A DNA stretch of 60,000 nt, taken from the NCBI GenBank assembly GCA_030704615.1, contig CM060732.1:44003053-44063052 (forward strand), given 5' to 3'. Positions 46,250 to 58,200 of the stretch are shown here, piece after piece. The notes beneath the pieces are model-generated. The model was not told the DNA's origin and made no database searches. It saw only the letters and a program-made list of their open reading frames with translations. This DNA comes from Takakia lepidozioides. Lineage: Eukaryota > Streptophyta > Takakiopsida > Takakiales > Takakiaceae. Positions within the stretch are counted from its first letter, which is position 1. Each line of letters begins with the position of its first letter. The position numbers were made by a program, and so were the translations under genes.

Positions 46250-46898
46250 CAGCTTACGACCACCGGTTACATGTCCATAATCCTTGTGACCCAGAGTCAA
46301 AATGATCCTCTCTAAGCTAGATCTACCATATTAAACCGAGGACCACTTGTATGGCGGCCTTGTGCCGTAACCAGTGGGGTGGGCTATATGTTGGAAGATG
46401 GGAATAGAGCGGGAGTAGCACTGGGTCATGTTGGGGCAAAACATTTTACAGCATTTTCTATGTTGCTGTATTTGTAGCTCTGGAATTAAACTGACCCCAG
46501 GTTTGGATCTGCAATGTATTAGACGATGGTACAGGATTGAAATAGAGGGCGTGCAAGAAGCATTACAAAGCTTCTGAGTCTCTTTCCAACCTTAGAGAAA
46601 ATCTGTCGTGGCATGGTGATTTGTAAATAGAGCTCTTCAATTGTAGGAGTACTAGTGGACTGCTGCCCCGGTGTGGGCTTGGGTTTTGTTAAAGCGAGTT
46701 TAAGGGCGGGAATTGCAGGATTCTGCTCTGTTGGTCTTTGGCAGGGAGGATTTTAGAGGGAAGGGAAAAGTTTGAGATGGGCCTGGCGGATTTTGTGGGT
46801 TGTTAGTGAAGATTGGTAGAGAGAAGGTATCGTCTTCTGACGATTCAAGGCGCAGTCCAGCAATAGCCGGCAGGAAAGAGAAGGGGGAGCTGGAAGAG
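46250..46898. promoter_or_regulatory. Intergenic region upstream of URM1
   Basis: About 650 bp between divergent coding regions. The G/A-rich tract before the URM1 ATG (AAGAGAAGGGGGAGCTGGAA) is probably 5' leader. No specific element identified. Confidence 0.35.
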
Positions 46899-47924
46899 AT
46901 GCAGCTGACTTTGGAATTTGGGTTTGTCTCTTTACTCTGATTTACCCTCCTCGAGTGATTTGGGCCACGTTCAAGTGAAGTTTTTGTGTTCTGGCGCTCC
47001 TATTCTGGCGCTGGTGCTGGTGTCTCTCAATCTGGCAAATTGTGGGTGCTTGTTTTGTGTGTAGAGGTGGGCTGGACCTGCTGTTTGGGTCTAAGAAGAA
47101 ACACGAGGTTGATGTGAGCCCCACCAATGGCCACGCCAAGGTACTTCTCCTTCTTATCGGTATTCTTGTGATAGATACAACCCTCTTCCGGCGGGCCCTA
47201 CTATCAGGCAGATCTCTTTTAAACTTCCCGAAGAACAGAGATTACTTGACAAATTGGCCAACCTGGAATTTCGCATGGCAACCAGTGGTTCTCTCTGTAC
47301 CTCACTTTTGTTGGAACTTGACCTTTGACCTGGTTTGAGAAGATTGCACTAGGTGTGAGAGAAAGGTCGCATCAAATGTTGCTCACTGTGGTATGTAGCA
47401 CTGGAATAAACTAACTGATAAACAACCACATTTTCACAGTTTTCGAATTTTGTGTGGCAGTTGACAGTTGGAATGCTGCTGGTTTGGATTCGTGACAATC
47501 TGCTCAAGGAGAGGCCAGAAATGTTCATGAAGGACAAATCAGTGTGAGCAATAAGGATTTTCTTGCAGACTGATGTATTTTTACTACCGTTGCATGTGTT
47601 TTGTGCACATACAGACACACATCAGGAGATAGATAGTGATGGTCTCTCTTTTGTCAATCTGCTCTCTCATTTGAACATGATCAAGAAATGACTGACTTCT
47701 ACTCAGCTCTTTGCTGACATTCCAGATGATAGGATTGCAAGGCCAACACATCTGTGGCATTGACATCGCCCTTCTCTTCGTCAATGTGGATGTATGATGA
47801 ATGCAGGAGGCCAGGTGTGCTAGTATTGATCAACGACTGTGACTGGGAACTTTGTGGGTGTCTTGAGGCCATCTTGGAAGACAAGGACAGTGTGACATTC
47901 ATTTCCACCCTGCATGGGGGTTAA
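46899..47924 (+). CDS. URM1: Ubiquitin-related modifier 1
   Basis: Small sulfur-carrier/ubiquitin-like protein needed for thiolation of wobble uridine in cytosolic tRNAs; its C-terminal glycine is activated by an MOCS3/Uba4-type enzyme and passed to the CTU1-CTU2 complex. Four exons in perfect phase: 46899-46921 (MQLTLEFG), 47065-47140 ([16 protein letters not shown]...), 47461-47543 ([20 protein letters not shown]) and 47807-47924 ([17 protein letters not shown]...FISTLHGG, stop). The total is 99 residues, the family length, and it ends in the obligatory Gly-Gly. All introns are GT-AG. No lesion, so it is almost certainly functional. It lies between the arms of the KH-RING inverted duplication. 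Confidence 0.95.
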
Positions 47925-48239
47925 ATGAAAACTTCTCACTCTGGATCTTCAGAAACAAGACTGCAGAATCTTTGTACATCATGCAAGGGATGTTAAGTGG
48001 CCCCAGGAGAGCATAAGAGTGGGAGACTGTGGACTTACCAGGTGACACTTGGTGTATGAGGAAATAGTGTGGCACACATCTGTCATCATGACACCAATAA
48101 TTACTTAACCTGGAAGAACGTTCAGGGGGTATCCTCCCCCTACAGCAAAGAGGGCATGGACTTATGGGGTTTACAGTCTCAAGTTACATATGTTTGTTTA
48201 ACCCGGTGCGCGTTACATGTTTGTTACTCACTTGTTGTT

Positions 48240-48300
48240 CCAGATGGTAAAATCATTGATGCAGACCCGATTCAGTGCCCATCCGATTGTTTCAGATACA
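48240..48300 (+). pseudogene. Fragment of the KH-RING gene (start of exon 3)
   Basis: CAGATGGTAAAATCATTGA...CGATTCAGTGCCCATCCG is almost identical to the intron 2/exon 3 boundary at 57,997-58,050 and 40,145-40,195. The match stops after the acceptor and about 30 exon bases. An isolated fragment, not a gene. Confidence 0.7.
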
Positions 48301-48384
48301 TGCATGTGCCAGCCTAGGAGCCATGGAAGAGGGCAAGGAGGTCCATGTTGACATCAGCAAAAGTGAAAATGTGCTAAGTCTCCT

Positions 48385-48515
48385 TGTTGGTCAACATGTA
48401 TGCCAAATGCAGAAAGCCTAAGGATGCTTGTCGCATGTTCAACAAGATGGCTCAACAAGATGTGATCGCATGGAATGCAATGGTTTCAGGATACGTTCAG
48501 CAGGGCTCTTCATTT
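48385..48515 (+). pseudogene. PPR-protein fragment
   Basis: The frame LVNMYAKCRKPKDACRMFNK continues MAQQDVIAWNAMVSGYVQQG. This is the diagnostic plant PPR (PLS-type) consensus, LVNMYAKCG...A-RVF--MP-RDV-SWNAMI-GYVQ-G. Only about one and a half repeats remain and neighbouring sequence does not continue the gene. Such proteins act in organelle RNA processing; this fragment cannot. Confidence 0.75.
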
Positions 48516-50540
48516 CTGGGCAAACCTCTCAGCAAGTGTCGGTTTCTCTGCTTATCGTGAAGAACCCTCCACACACTCTTGTGAAGGCTGAACCTGTATC
48601 CCACTCACATATTTGATATTGGAGCCCTTGAATGGAGAAGATCTCAACAAGGTCAGTTGCATCGTTCAGTTGACAGGACAAAGTATTGAATCAAGGCCCA
48701 CTGATTGGAGAAGCCTCTGGAGGTGAGACATCAACTGGTAAGAGTCCATTTATGCACCATATGCGAGCAGGAAGGGCACAATTGGTCCTACTTGGAAGAG
48801 CCAGAGAACGGGTGAAACTTATCACCAACCTGGTCACAAGATGAGGAGGTATGGAAGTAACGCTCAATGTGAGGCGGTGGGCTACCCTGATGTTGACACT
48901 GGGAACAATCAGGAGCTGGTATCTTGGGGACAAAATTTGTGCAATAGTGATGAGGTCTAGATGACGGCATTCATAGAAAGGAAGATCAACTCATCAAGGG
49001 GACAAACACCGACACCTGAATCCAATACCATGCCATCAGGCTTGTCGAAAGTTAATGAGGATATGAATGCTGATTTTAGGATGCCATGCCATGAGCTGCT
49101 CCAACCGCTTGTGAGCAAGGATTCAGTCTCGAAGGAGGCACATACACATGTGAGGAGGTGGACAAGCATGATGAGGCAGTTTTGAAGGAGGAATTAGACC
49201 AATTTGATGGAACTTCAAGCTGGTCTTGGCCTTGGATTTCATGCAAAGACGGCCACATTACAGCAGGCCACTATCAGTCCATAAGAAGAAGAGGTCATTG
49301 GCAGTTTTGTAGACTGCCTGTCTGACAGCTATATGGAGGAACAACAGCCTGTTGGAGGGCAGTTCTACCACATAAGTGAACAAGAAGAGATGGAGAAAGG
49401 TGGGGATGAGCTGTTGGAATTGAATCAACACTGGAGGACCAAGAAAGAATCTGTCCATAGCCAAGAAGTCACGGAAGTGGGAGGTAATTGAACAATCAAT
49501 CACAGCCGAGCTATTGGGACGTTGAAGTAATCCTGATCAGTCATAATCTCTATCATGCAGGCTGTCACAGCAGAGAATTACTCTCTAGAGGAGGACCAGG
49601 ATTAGAATAAATGGTAGTAATCTGTCCGAACAGGATCTGATTCCAGCATAAGAGCACAGAACGAGAGGAGGGGTGAATCCAGACTGTGAGAACGTGAGAG
49701 ACATTAGGTTTTTCCTTCTTCCCCTTGATCCAGCATTTGTTTTTAATCACCTTGTCATTACGGGAGCTCACAGGATTTGTGGGCTGAAGTGTCTGGGACC
49801 GAAGAAGTCATACTTGGGCAAGCAGTAGTTGTGAAGGCTGAACCTGTATCCCATGAACATCTGGGGATTGTACCGCTGGGGACCCAACGAGTGATGCGTG
49901 GGAAAGCAGTTGAGCAGCCAAGTTTGCCTTCATGGCTGGTTGATTCTGGATAAACCTACAACCCTCTCCCATCTCTGCAAATCCAGCCTCTATGTGTCAC
50001 TTTTGCACAGCATTATTCACTTATGACGGGCTAAATCCGTCTCCAAATTTGGTCTGGTGGGTACTGACCCCTGTCCGCAACTGCATGTTATCTTTTGGTG
50101 TTGGAATGAGGTTTTTTTAAGCATCTTCAACTAGGGTTGTGAACCTCCACAGGAGTCTAAATTGACGAGAATTGGAAACACTGATGGGGACGAATTAGAA
50201 AGACTGAGGCATAGCTGGATTTTGCTCACCCTTAGTCAGGCTCTCCTTTCTTTCTTTCTCCCTCTCCATTTGGATCCTTACTGGGTTTCTCTTCTATTTC
50301 TTATTAGCAATTGGTTCTTCATAGTTTCATTGACTCTTCTCTTTAGTCCTTGGTTCTTCCTAGCTCCATTGACTCATTTGATATGGGGTGGTACTCCCAT
50401 TTGTATGTGCTTTCTTTAATTTGATGAAAAGGCGCTGTCCCTTTCTTGCTAAAACCAAATTGGTCCAACAGCCAGAAACTTGGTGGTTACACCATATTTT
50501 TGAAGGAAAAGGAAAAGAAAACATCTGCATGTTTTAAAAA
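48516..50540. other. Gene-fragment mosaic, no assignable gene
   Basis: Possible coding debris on the plus strand at 49,130-49,260 (EGGTYTCEEVDKHDEAVLKE) and 49,290-49,490 (acidic, MEEQQPVGGQFYHISEQEEM) without recognised family. The words GTGAAGGCTGAACCTGTATC occur at 48,584 and 49,831, a short direct repeat about 1.25 kb apart. Nothing else convincing. Confidence 0.3.
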
Positions 50541-50544
50541 ATAT

Positions 50545-50640
50545 CAAAATTTCTGTGACTGCCAATATTTTGCAAGCATATAATTAAGATATAATCTAAT
50601 AGGTAGCTGCGAACACCGAATTTTGGCGGTTGCGGCCAAT
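50545..50640. repeat. Two outlying CCAATATTGG-type palindromic units
   Basis: GTGACTGCCAATATTTTGCA and GAACACCGAATTTTGGCGGT-TGCGG, about 60 bp apart. Same type and spacing as the array at 4.4-4.8 kb. Confidence 0.55.
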
Positions 50641-50919
50641 TGAAATTTTCAAACCACCTGATTTTGATAGGTACCTTCAAAATCTCTCCTTATTCTATCA
50701 AAATTTCCTTTTACAATTTCCAACTAAAAGTGACATCCTTGTTGTGAAGAAAGAGTGGACCACCATCAACCCAATGGGCCTCCATTCGGAGAGCCAAAAA
50801 GTAATTCATTCCCCTTGCCAACATTTTTGTGTACATGTCTATGTGCATTCTCTATTGACTGTTTTTGTCCTTCTAGTTGCAGTGTGCAGACTCTCGTTTT
50901 TAATGCTTTGTGCTTTGTA

Positions 50920-51165
50920 AAGGTGGGCTTCTGGAACTTCAAATTCCACCAGGATGGACAGCTACTCGTCGATCCCACTATCGACCCCGTAGACTACGAC
51001 GTTCTTTACAACAATGTTCCCAACATCTATCTTCCTTGTGACATCAAGAACAAGCCTCTCCGTTATGGCAGGACTCAAAGGCAGGCTTTCATTCAAACTA
51101 TAATGGAGACATGCAGCTGTGGAGGGCAGAGAGCTTAACCTCACCTGTGGAACATGTATGATTAC
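50920..51165 (+). pseudogene. Fourth, highly diverged methyltransferase-like fragment
   Basis: Corresponds to exon 8 of the transposon gene. FWNFKFHQDGQLLVDPTIDP aligns with the FEISDQGCFVNPPYEPHVDD segment, YDVLYNN with DILYNFM, and RQAFIQTIMETCSCGGQRAV-NLTCGT with the SPAF-Q-ETCSHPGARIVDLTLGTG region. An acceptor-like site precedes it (TTTGTAAAG). A frameshift after GGQRA and the lack of exon 9 indicate a relic. Confidence 0.5.
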
Positions 51166-51533
51166 TATCGCTCATCTCTTTGTATTTTGGATGTCTACAT
51201 ATGGTGCACCGCATGTTCTAATAACTAACTGCAATGCGTTTACATGTCATGTGCATCACTATAGGCTGGCAATTTTGGGACATGCATGTATTTGCCTTCG
51301 AGGAGAATAATGGCCTCTGTAATAGCTAATTTTCTTACTTTTCAAATATTGATGAAAGCACATAGCAATTGGGAAGGAAATTTCATCTGCAAGATATTAA
51401 GCCATACGGTAGGAACAACAGTGCTCGGACATTATTTGTTAGTAAAGTGGATGGCCTATGGTCTAAGAATGATCAATAATGTGATCATTGGTTGTTCCTT
51501 GGCGGGTTAGAGAGACACACTTTGCATTTTGTA

Positions 51534-51534
<1 letters not shown>

Positions 51535-51563
<29 letters not shown>
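51535..51563 (+). repeat. 29-base poly(C) tract
   Basis: Uninterrupted C run; a length this great is prone to assembly error. Confidence 0.9.
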
Positions 51564-51565
<2 letters not shown>

Positions 51566-51734
51566 GGCCTATGGTACAACAATAAAAAAAAACTAATGAA
51601 CGTGTCAATCTAAACATTACATAGAAAGAGATTGTACTTATTGGCAAACACTCCATATTAAGGACATAGTCGACCTATGTTAAGTTAATTTTACTACTAG
51701 TGTGAAACTAGCTAAAACATAGATAGTTTAATTT

Positions 51735-52640
51735 ATATATTGACACTTGGAGTTTGACCCAAGTGTCAAACCAGGGATCAAGATATTTTTAGGCAACCTG
51801 GGTGTGGTTATCCTCACAACGGATGCGGCGAGGCTCAGCTTTCTCGAGTTGAGCCTCCCGCGTCTGGCTATGGTGTTGTGTATGGATTTGGGTGCACTTG
51901 ACTCAACTCTTGTTATGATTAAAGATTTCTTTTATATAAAGGTTATAGATTAATATGTGGTTTGAGTAAGTTACAATTCACTCAAGAAAGCTATAGCAAA
52001 CGTGATTGCATAACGTATATTGGGGTAATATTGCCCGCAGGAGTCATGAACATGACATGACTTAGAAGGACCATGTACGTGATTATGCGCATCACTTTCC
52101 GAGTGTCGATGGTAGGATTGACCCAAAATTGGCAGTGGTACCTGCAGATTTGAGATGCATGTTGTGTGGGTCTGCCAGAGGCGCGCAGCCACACCATGTT
52201 GTTGTGTGATCGATGCTCAACGGTTTGGCACATGGATGTTTGATGTCATCTCCTGAGATGGTTCATGATGGGGATTGATTGTGTCCATTCTGCATATTTC
52301 AATTGTGATAAGGAGATTAAGAAGAAACATAAGAACAAGCTACTAGGCGACCAATACACACGATCTTTGCCTCAAGTTCATAGATTGCAAGATGACGACT
52401 AACAATGAGGCTACTATTGTACCCGACCTCCTACTCTATGGAGTTTGAGTATAATAGGAACAGTGGTAGATGACTTAGCAAGGTTGTGGCTATTATTACA
52501 TCTTGTTATTATTTGGAATTAGAGATATCTGACCACGGAATGAGGTCAATTGTGGCAGAATAGTTTGTTGTGTATCTATGTGTCGTGTGGTTTGGACATC
52601 GATGTAGTTGTGTAGCGCTATTTCATATGCAAACGAAACG
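51735..52640 (+). mobile_element. LTR-like retroelement, copy 2
   Basis: Block order: LTR-end-like sequence (51,735-51,880; GACACTTGG...CCAAGTGTCAAACC...CTCGAGTTGAGCCTCCCGCG), about 600 bp internal sequence, then CAATTGTGGCAGAATAG and a second LTR start (52,553-52,625, GTGTGGTTTGGACATCGATG). No coding genes. The internal part at 52,190-52,295 matches 2,360-2,465 in inverted orientation, while 52,345-52,555 matches 2,520-2,750 directly. Confidence 0.45.
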
Positions 52641-52689
52641 TAAAATAACTGTCTACTGGAGCAAATTGTAAGGTGTCAGTACGTGAGAA

Positions 52690-54930
52690 AACCCAAACTG
52701 GTTATAGCGTTCAAGTATAGCCACAACAAACATCTTATGAAATTGAGAGTGTTATTTGATGCACCCCCTGATATTGAAGTCGTAGGAGAGTATAAGGTCA
52801 ATCCCATACTGTTGATGTGTCTTATAGCTGCAACCAATCTTACTTTGGTAGCACTTCAAGTCACAAAGTTGAATGAAAAAAATTGAGGCCCGCAAGCTAG
52901 ATGGCGCGTGGGCTGGAGAGCATAACAAGAGGGCAGTAGTGGCGCCAGGCTGAGGTGAGAGTGGGCCCATTACATGTGAGGCTAAGTGGTAGCTTAGGGG
53001 GGCGAACGCAAACACACCAAAACTCGTGTAGATAGCGTGAGTGTGTAGATAGCGCGAGTGGGGCGAAACTTGGTGAGGCTCACCATTTGGAAGCGCGTGA
53101 AAGTGCTGTTGGGGACGCGCGATCTCGGCGGCCGCGCTACTTTGATGATAGCGCGCCAGATGGAGCGCTTGCTGGGCATGCTCTCAGGGGAAGAAAATAC
53201 AATTAGGTCACATCTAGTTTCTACAAAACCTGACTTCTTCCTTACAAGTAGTTGTGGGTTCAAAGCCAATACATTGGATGTCACCCATCATAACCAACCT
53301 AGCTAAAAAAAAATGGTGGTCATGGGTAATCGGATCACTTAACCCTTAAACGCCTAGTGCCAATGCTTGACTTTAGGACCCCGGCCTCCAAAAGTTAACA
53401 AAACTCCATGGAAAAATAAAAGTTTAAAAAGTTCATCGAACGGGAACTACTGACCTATGAGTTGCACATATTGGCAAAACTGCAAGGCAATTAGGTCTTT
53501 CCTGGCGAAATGCCACAGTTGAGAGTTTGGATCAAAATTTCAAAATTATAATCTTTTTGTAAATTGGAAAAAGTTTTTGGCAGTTTTGCATATCATGATG
53601 AAATCAGTAGGTCTTGAGGTTCAAGCATTTCATCCTCTTGGGATGGTACATGCAATGAACCAAGGCAGCTTGTTTATTTCAACCTCTGCACTTGGTCCAC
53701 AATTCATTGGAGCATACAAAGCCACCTGCCACTTAGGCGCTATTCATGATGCAACAGAGTCACAAGCAAACCAGAAGCGTGGGAGAGAGATCCCTGCAAG
53801 TTTAGAGACCTAAAACCTAACCCTAAACCTAGATCGGGTTCAATTGGAACTGGATCTGGGCCCTACACATGGCATGGAAAATAAGAATTTAAATTGCTAA
53901 GCCCAGACCATTGGACGTTCAAGGGTTAATGTGTGGGCACTTCAAGACTTGCAACTCTTGGGTAGTTCCTCGGTTATAGTTGGTGTCCACCTTACAAACA
54001 AAAAAGATAAAGCGACACCATAATTTCCCATAATGTGTTTAATCATGGTTAAATAAAATAGTCTTTTGGTCTTTATAGTTAAAGCTATTCTATGCTAACT
54101 GGAAGTGTGTTCTGAAAACTACACATGTTGTTGTAGCGCAAGCTTATGTGCACAACATATGCATACTTTGGCAAGAGTCTTCCTCTTTTCCCCTTATATG
54201 ACTTTCAGTTGCTGAAATGTAGATAGCACACTACCATCACCCACGCAACATATAGATGTCTTCTTGACATCTAATTTAATTCTATAATATTCATTGTGGA
54301 GCCATTAAGTGACTAACGTGGTTTTTCATACTTTTCCGTATTTAGGTTTATGTTTTTATTTTTTTGTCAGTGGTTGGATATAAATGTTAAAAATTGTGAA
54401 GTATTAGGAAGACAACACTATAAGTAGCTAAGGTGGAAAGTGCATTGAGACATGCCTCCTAGTTGATTTGGGACCTCAAATCCTCCTACCTAGTTTGTTG
54501 GTAGGGAAAGAGAAGAGAAAAGAAGACTGGCGTCTATGTGGTATTATCTTTTTTCGGGAGTGTCCTTTGTTGGCACTCATGACGAGGTTAATTATTGTGA
54601 AATTAAATTAACCAGGGACTTCCTGTTCCCAAAAAAATAAAAAATAATCTCTGAAAAATAATTGGAAAAATAATAGTGGTTGTGGGTTCAAACCACATGT
54701 TATGATAAAACTAAAAGTATTCACTTCCCACTTGAAGGTAGTAAGTTAGGGGGGTCAAGTTACACCATAAGTTACGCTTGCTTCAACAACCAGTGCACAT
54801 ATTTTTATTTTCCCTCCTCCTTGAGAGAACTACTTAACTGCGACGAGTCAAGGGGGTCCATCCCAAGTCCCATTGAAAAAGCAATCAGCAAGATCAGATA
54901 TGTTTAATGTCGACTTTCCAAAGTCCATAA
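52690..54930. other. No recognisable gene
   Basis: Mixed and partly A/T-rich sequence. Short frames (52,683-52,886; 53,058-53,306; 53,577-53,813) have no recognised domain. Confidence 0.3.
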
Positions 54931-54939
54931 GGACCTTCC

Positions 54940-55060
54940 ATCACCTTTCTGAGTTCATCCATCCATCCACCCTTCCCATCACCTTTCTAAGTTCATCCAT
55001 CCATCTTCCAAATAAGCACGTTAGCACCTCTCTAAGTTCATCCATCCATCGTCCCATATA
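54940..55060 (+). repeat. TCTAAGTTCATCCATCCATC repeats
   Basis: Three copies about 40-55 bp apart, similar in flavour to the transposon subterminal repeats. They lie just before the right arm of the second inverted duplication. Confidence 0.75.
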
Positions 55061-55234
55061 AGCACATCGAAAAAGATTAGATCTTGCGGGGACACAGCAA
55101 AGTAAATTAGGGCATCATTTCAGGCCAAGGACGAATGCCTTCTGTTGTCGAGGTGGACAGCGCAACGTACCAGATGATGTTTAAAGCGATTATCACATGG
55201 GGCGGAACGGATGGAGCTCGGGGATGAATGATTA

Positions 55235-58200
55235 CTGGATTTTACAGAGGGGAAATTTCAAAGTGAGAGAGAGTAGTGGGGGCGGACTGAAAATGGACAC
55301 GTGGCGACAACCACAAGGGCCACGTATCCATAACCGTCACAAGTCGGTTGAAGCAGCGAGGCAGTTACACCCACTGAATCCAGTCCGTTCATGTTCCCGA
55401 TCCGGACATGCGGTCCGTTAGATGCGGATCAGTTGGGGCGCCCTGCGTCCTTTGACGGTCTTGGCACCATCTCCAGGGTTGCAGCTCTAGTGCTGTGCGA
55501 GCTCTGGGAATCACAAAGCCGTCGTCCTCACACATCGGATCACATCGCTCGATTTGTTGTAGAGTTTTTCGGAATCTGCATGCATGATTTCCAAGCTAAT
55601 GCCGCTGTTGTGGTGCTTGCGAGATTGAGGACGACAGAAAGACGAGTAATTGAGGTTTGTGGTTGCAAGCGGCAACTCTGATCTTGTCGGGGAAGCTGCA
55701 GAAGGATGAAGGGAAGTGAAGCTGCTTGAAAGACTAGGAGCTCAAGATCAATGTCCGTGAAGGATTCGCAAGAGAACGCAAGGGCATTGTGTCCTTAGCA
55801 CGCTCCAGCCCTAGACTACATATTGCTCATGACCACCAACGTACACACCTCTGAGCTGGATGCAACATTTTGGCTGGAGCTTTGAAGGTATTGGGGCACC
55901 TGTGATCGGGGATAGCTGTAGCTCTAAGTGTACATCTCGTCAAATGTACTGACGCACATTGATATAGCTTCAGTCTGTATGTAAGTAAATGCTCAGTACA
56001 TGTTGCATCGACTTTCATGAGATCGTCGTTGTGTTTTTCAAGTGCGGTGGAGGTTCCTGGGTTCCTGGTTCCTGGGTAAGGGGAAAGTTTTGTGCGAAGC
56101 TTTGGATGGATAACATTTGGAGCATGTGCAGCATATCTCCCTGCCATCAAATTGATGTTGGAGTGAAGGACCTGATCTGTGTATACATTTAAGCTCACTT
56201 CACATGATCGCATACATCAACATTACATGAAGGGTATGATTGGCTGCAAGAAGTCTCTCCTGCAAGAAAGACTAGGAAGTAGCACAGTGCACGGGTGTGT
56301 ACAACAGATTCCGTACTCCCGGATGAAGAAGGAAGAGTGAGAGAAGGCCTGCGATGTGGAACCCCTCACGCAGAAGATGGAGAACAGTGCATCACTCAAG
56401 AAGCTGAAGAGAGAGGCAGCGCAGCGGCGCAAGGCTCACGCGCGATCCCTCAAGCTGCGTGCCGAAGAGCAAGAACGCCTGCAGCGCCTGGTCATCCCCA
56501 CACCTTTTCATAATTCCTAAGTTACCGGTTGCCCCAAAGTTTCCACACCCTCCAGGCGAACACCCGGCCGCCAGCCTCCAACCCGGTCCAATCCATGACG
56601 GGGTTGTGGCGAGGACATGTTTACAGTCGCAAGCTTCTATAAGTGCATACCAAACCGACATAATTTAGATCGAGTTGTCCAAATCTAGAAGAAATAGAGA
56701 GAAGGATAATTCCTGCCGCAAGAATTCCAGTCTGGACACGGTCTTTATTATAGGTTTGGGCCTGTCCACACGTTATCCACTGAATGGGTAGTCCTGATGT
56801 GTGGGAGGTGGCGATCGCAACAGCTATGAGGCTGTCAAATCCTTCTACAATTTACAGACCTACCAGCGGAGGCGCTATCCCGAGATGAAGCCGTGGTGCA
56901 ACCTAGCAATTTATCCTCTTAAGCGAAATGCTTCTCTTTTTGTGGATTGCAGCCACAGGTTTGTTGCTCAAGCATAGGTAGATCTTTGTACCCAAGTTCT
57001 CAGATGACAGATTGATCTGATCACTCTGTAGTTCGGGGAATTCGATACAGTAATATGCATTTCGCCCTTAAACCTCGGGCAATGCTCATGTTTGTTTAAC
57101 ACGGTGCGTTACTATGTTCTCGAGCTCAGGAGAGTTATCAAGATCCTTCATGGCAGGTGTGAGGTTTTCTGACTTCGCATGTGAACTCGTACCAAAAATT
57201 GTAACTTGGGCCCGTACGATTTCAGGAAATTGATGCATTGGTGGAGCAGCAACGCCTGCAGAGATTGGAGCGCCAACGATGTGAGGAAGATGCAGCCCGG
57301 GTAGCTCAGGAAGCAGCTGTCACGGTGCACCAGCAAAGCGATGGTAAGTTATGCAAAGCTCCCAAGCAGCTGGTGGACCGAACTTGCATGGAGGATAAGA
57401 AGGGCAAGGATGTGGTAGGCTGCCGTGGCAAGGAAGCCCAACGTGCCAAGCAAGCACAACAGCAGAGCATACGTGCTGCCGTGGAGAGTCGACGGAGGCT
57501 TGCGCGAGGACCCAGGAGCGGGGTGGTGCCCGACTCGCATGGGGCCACTCCCATGTTGCCCTCCGAGGACCACCGCGTGGTGAGCACCGAGTATCAAGCT
57601 GCTGGCACGCAAGCGTTGATGCGAGTCACTTTGCTGGCAGCAGGGTTTGTGATTGGGGCGCGCGGTATCTCCGCACGCTTGATTGGGCAGGTCACGGGTG
57701 CAATCGTCCAGTCCTGGACAGAGTCTTGCAGGTACCTCTACTCTTGCCAAGTTACACGGTAAACTGCATGCATACCTGATTTTGAGAACTTTAGGCACTG
57801 TACATACTTGCGACCTGATCTGGACAGCTGATTGCAAAGTCCCCGCAATGTTATGTACTGTATGTACACATCACTGTCTCCTGCAGCCTTTCACAAATTT
57901 TTCAGAGGACTAGTTGACTCCGCTCGAGAAGTATCGATCATACATGATGTACATGGGTCAAGCGTCGAGACCTGCTTAACAGCGAAGTAACAAATCCAGA
58001 TGGTAAAATCATTGACGCAGACCCGATTCAGTGCCCATCCGATTGTTTCGAATACAAGGCAAAAAGGCAGTGGTGCAGGCAGCAGTGGCCCTTATCGAGC
58101 ATGCAGTGGCCAAGTACAAAGATCTATGTGATTGCAAGCGCCGGGGTGAGTTTGTACAGAGAGAGCACATCATCAATGGTGTGGAGTTCTACTACCAGCC

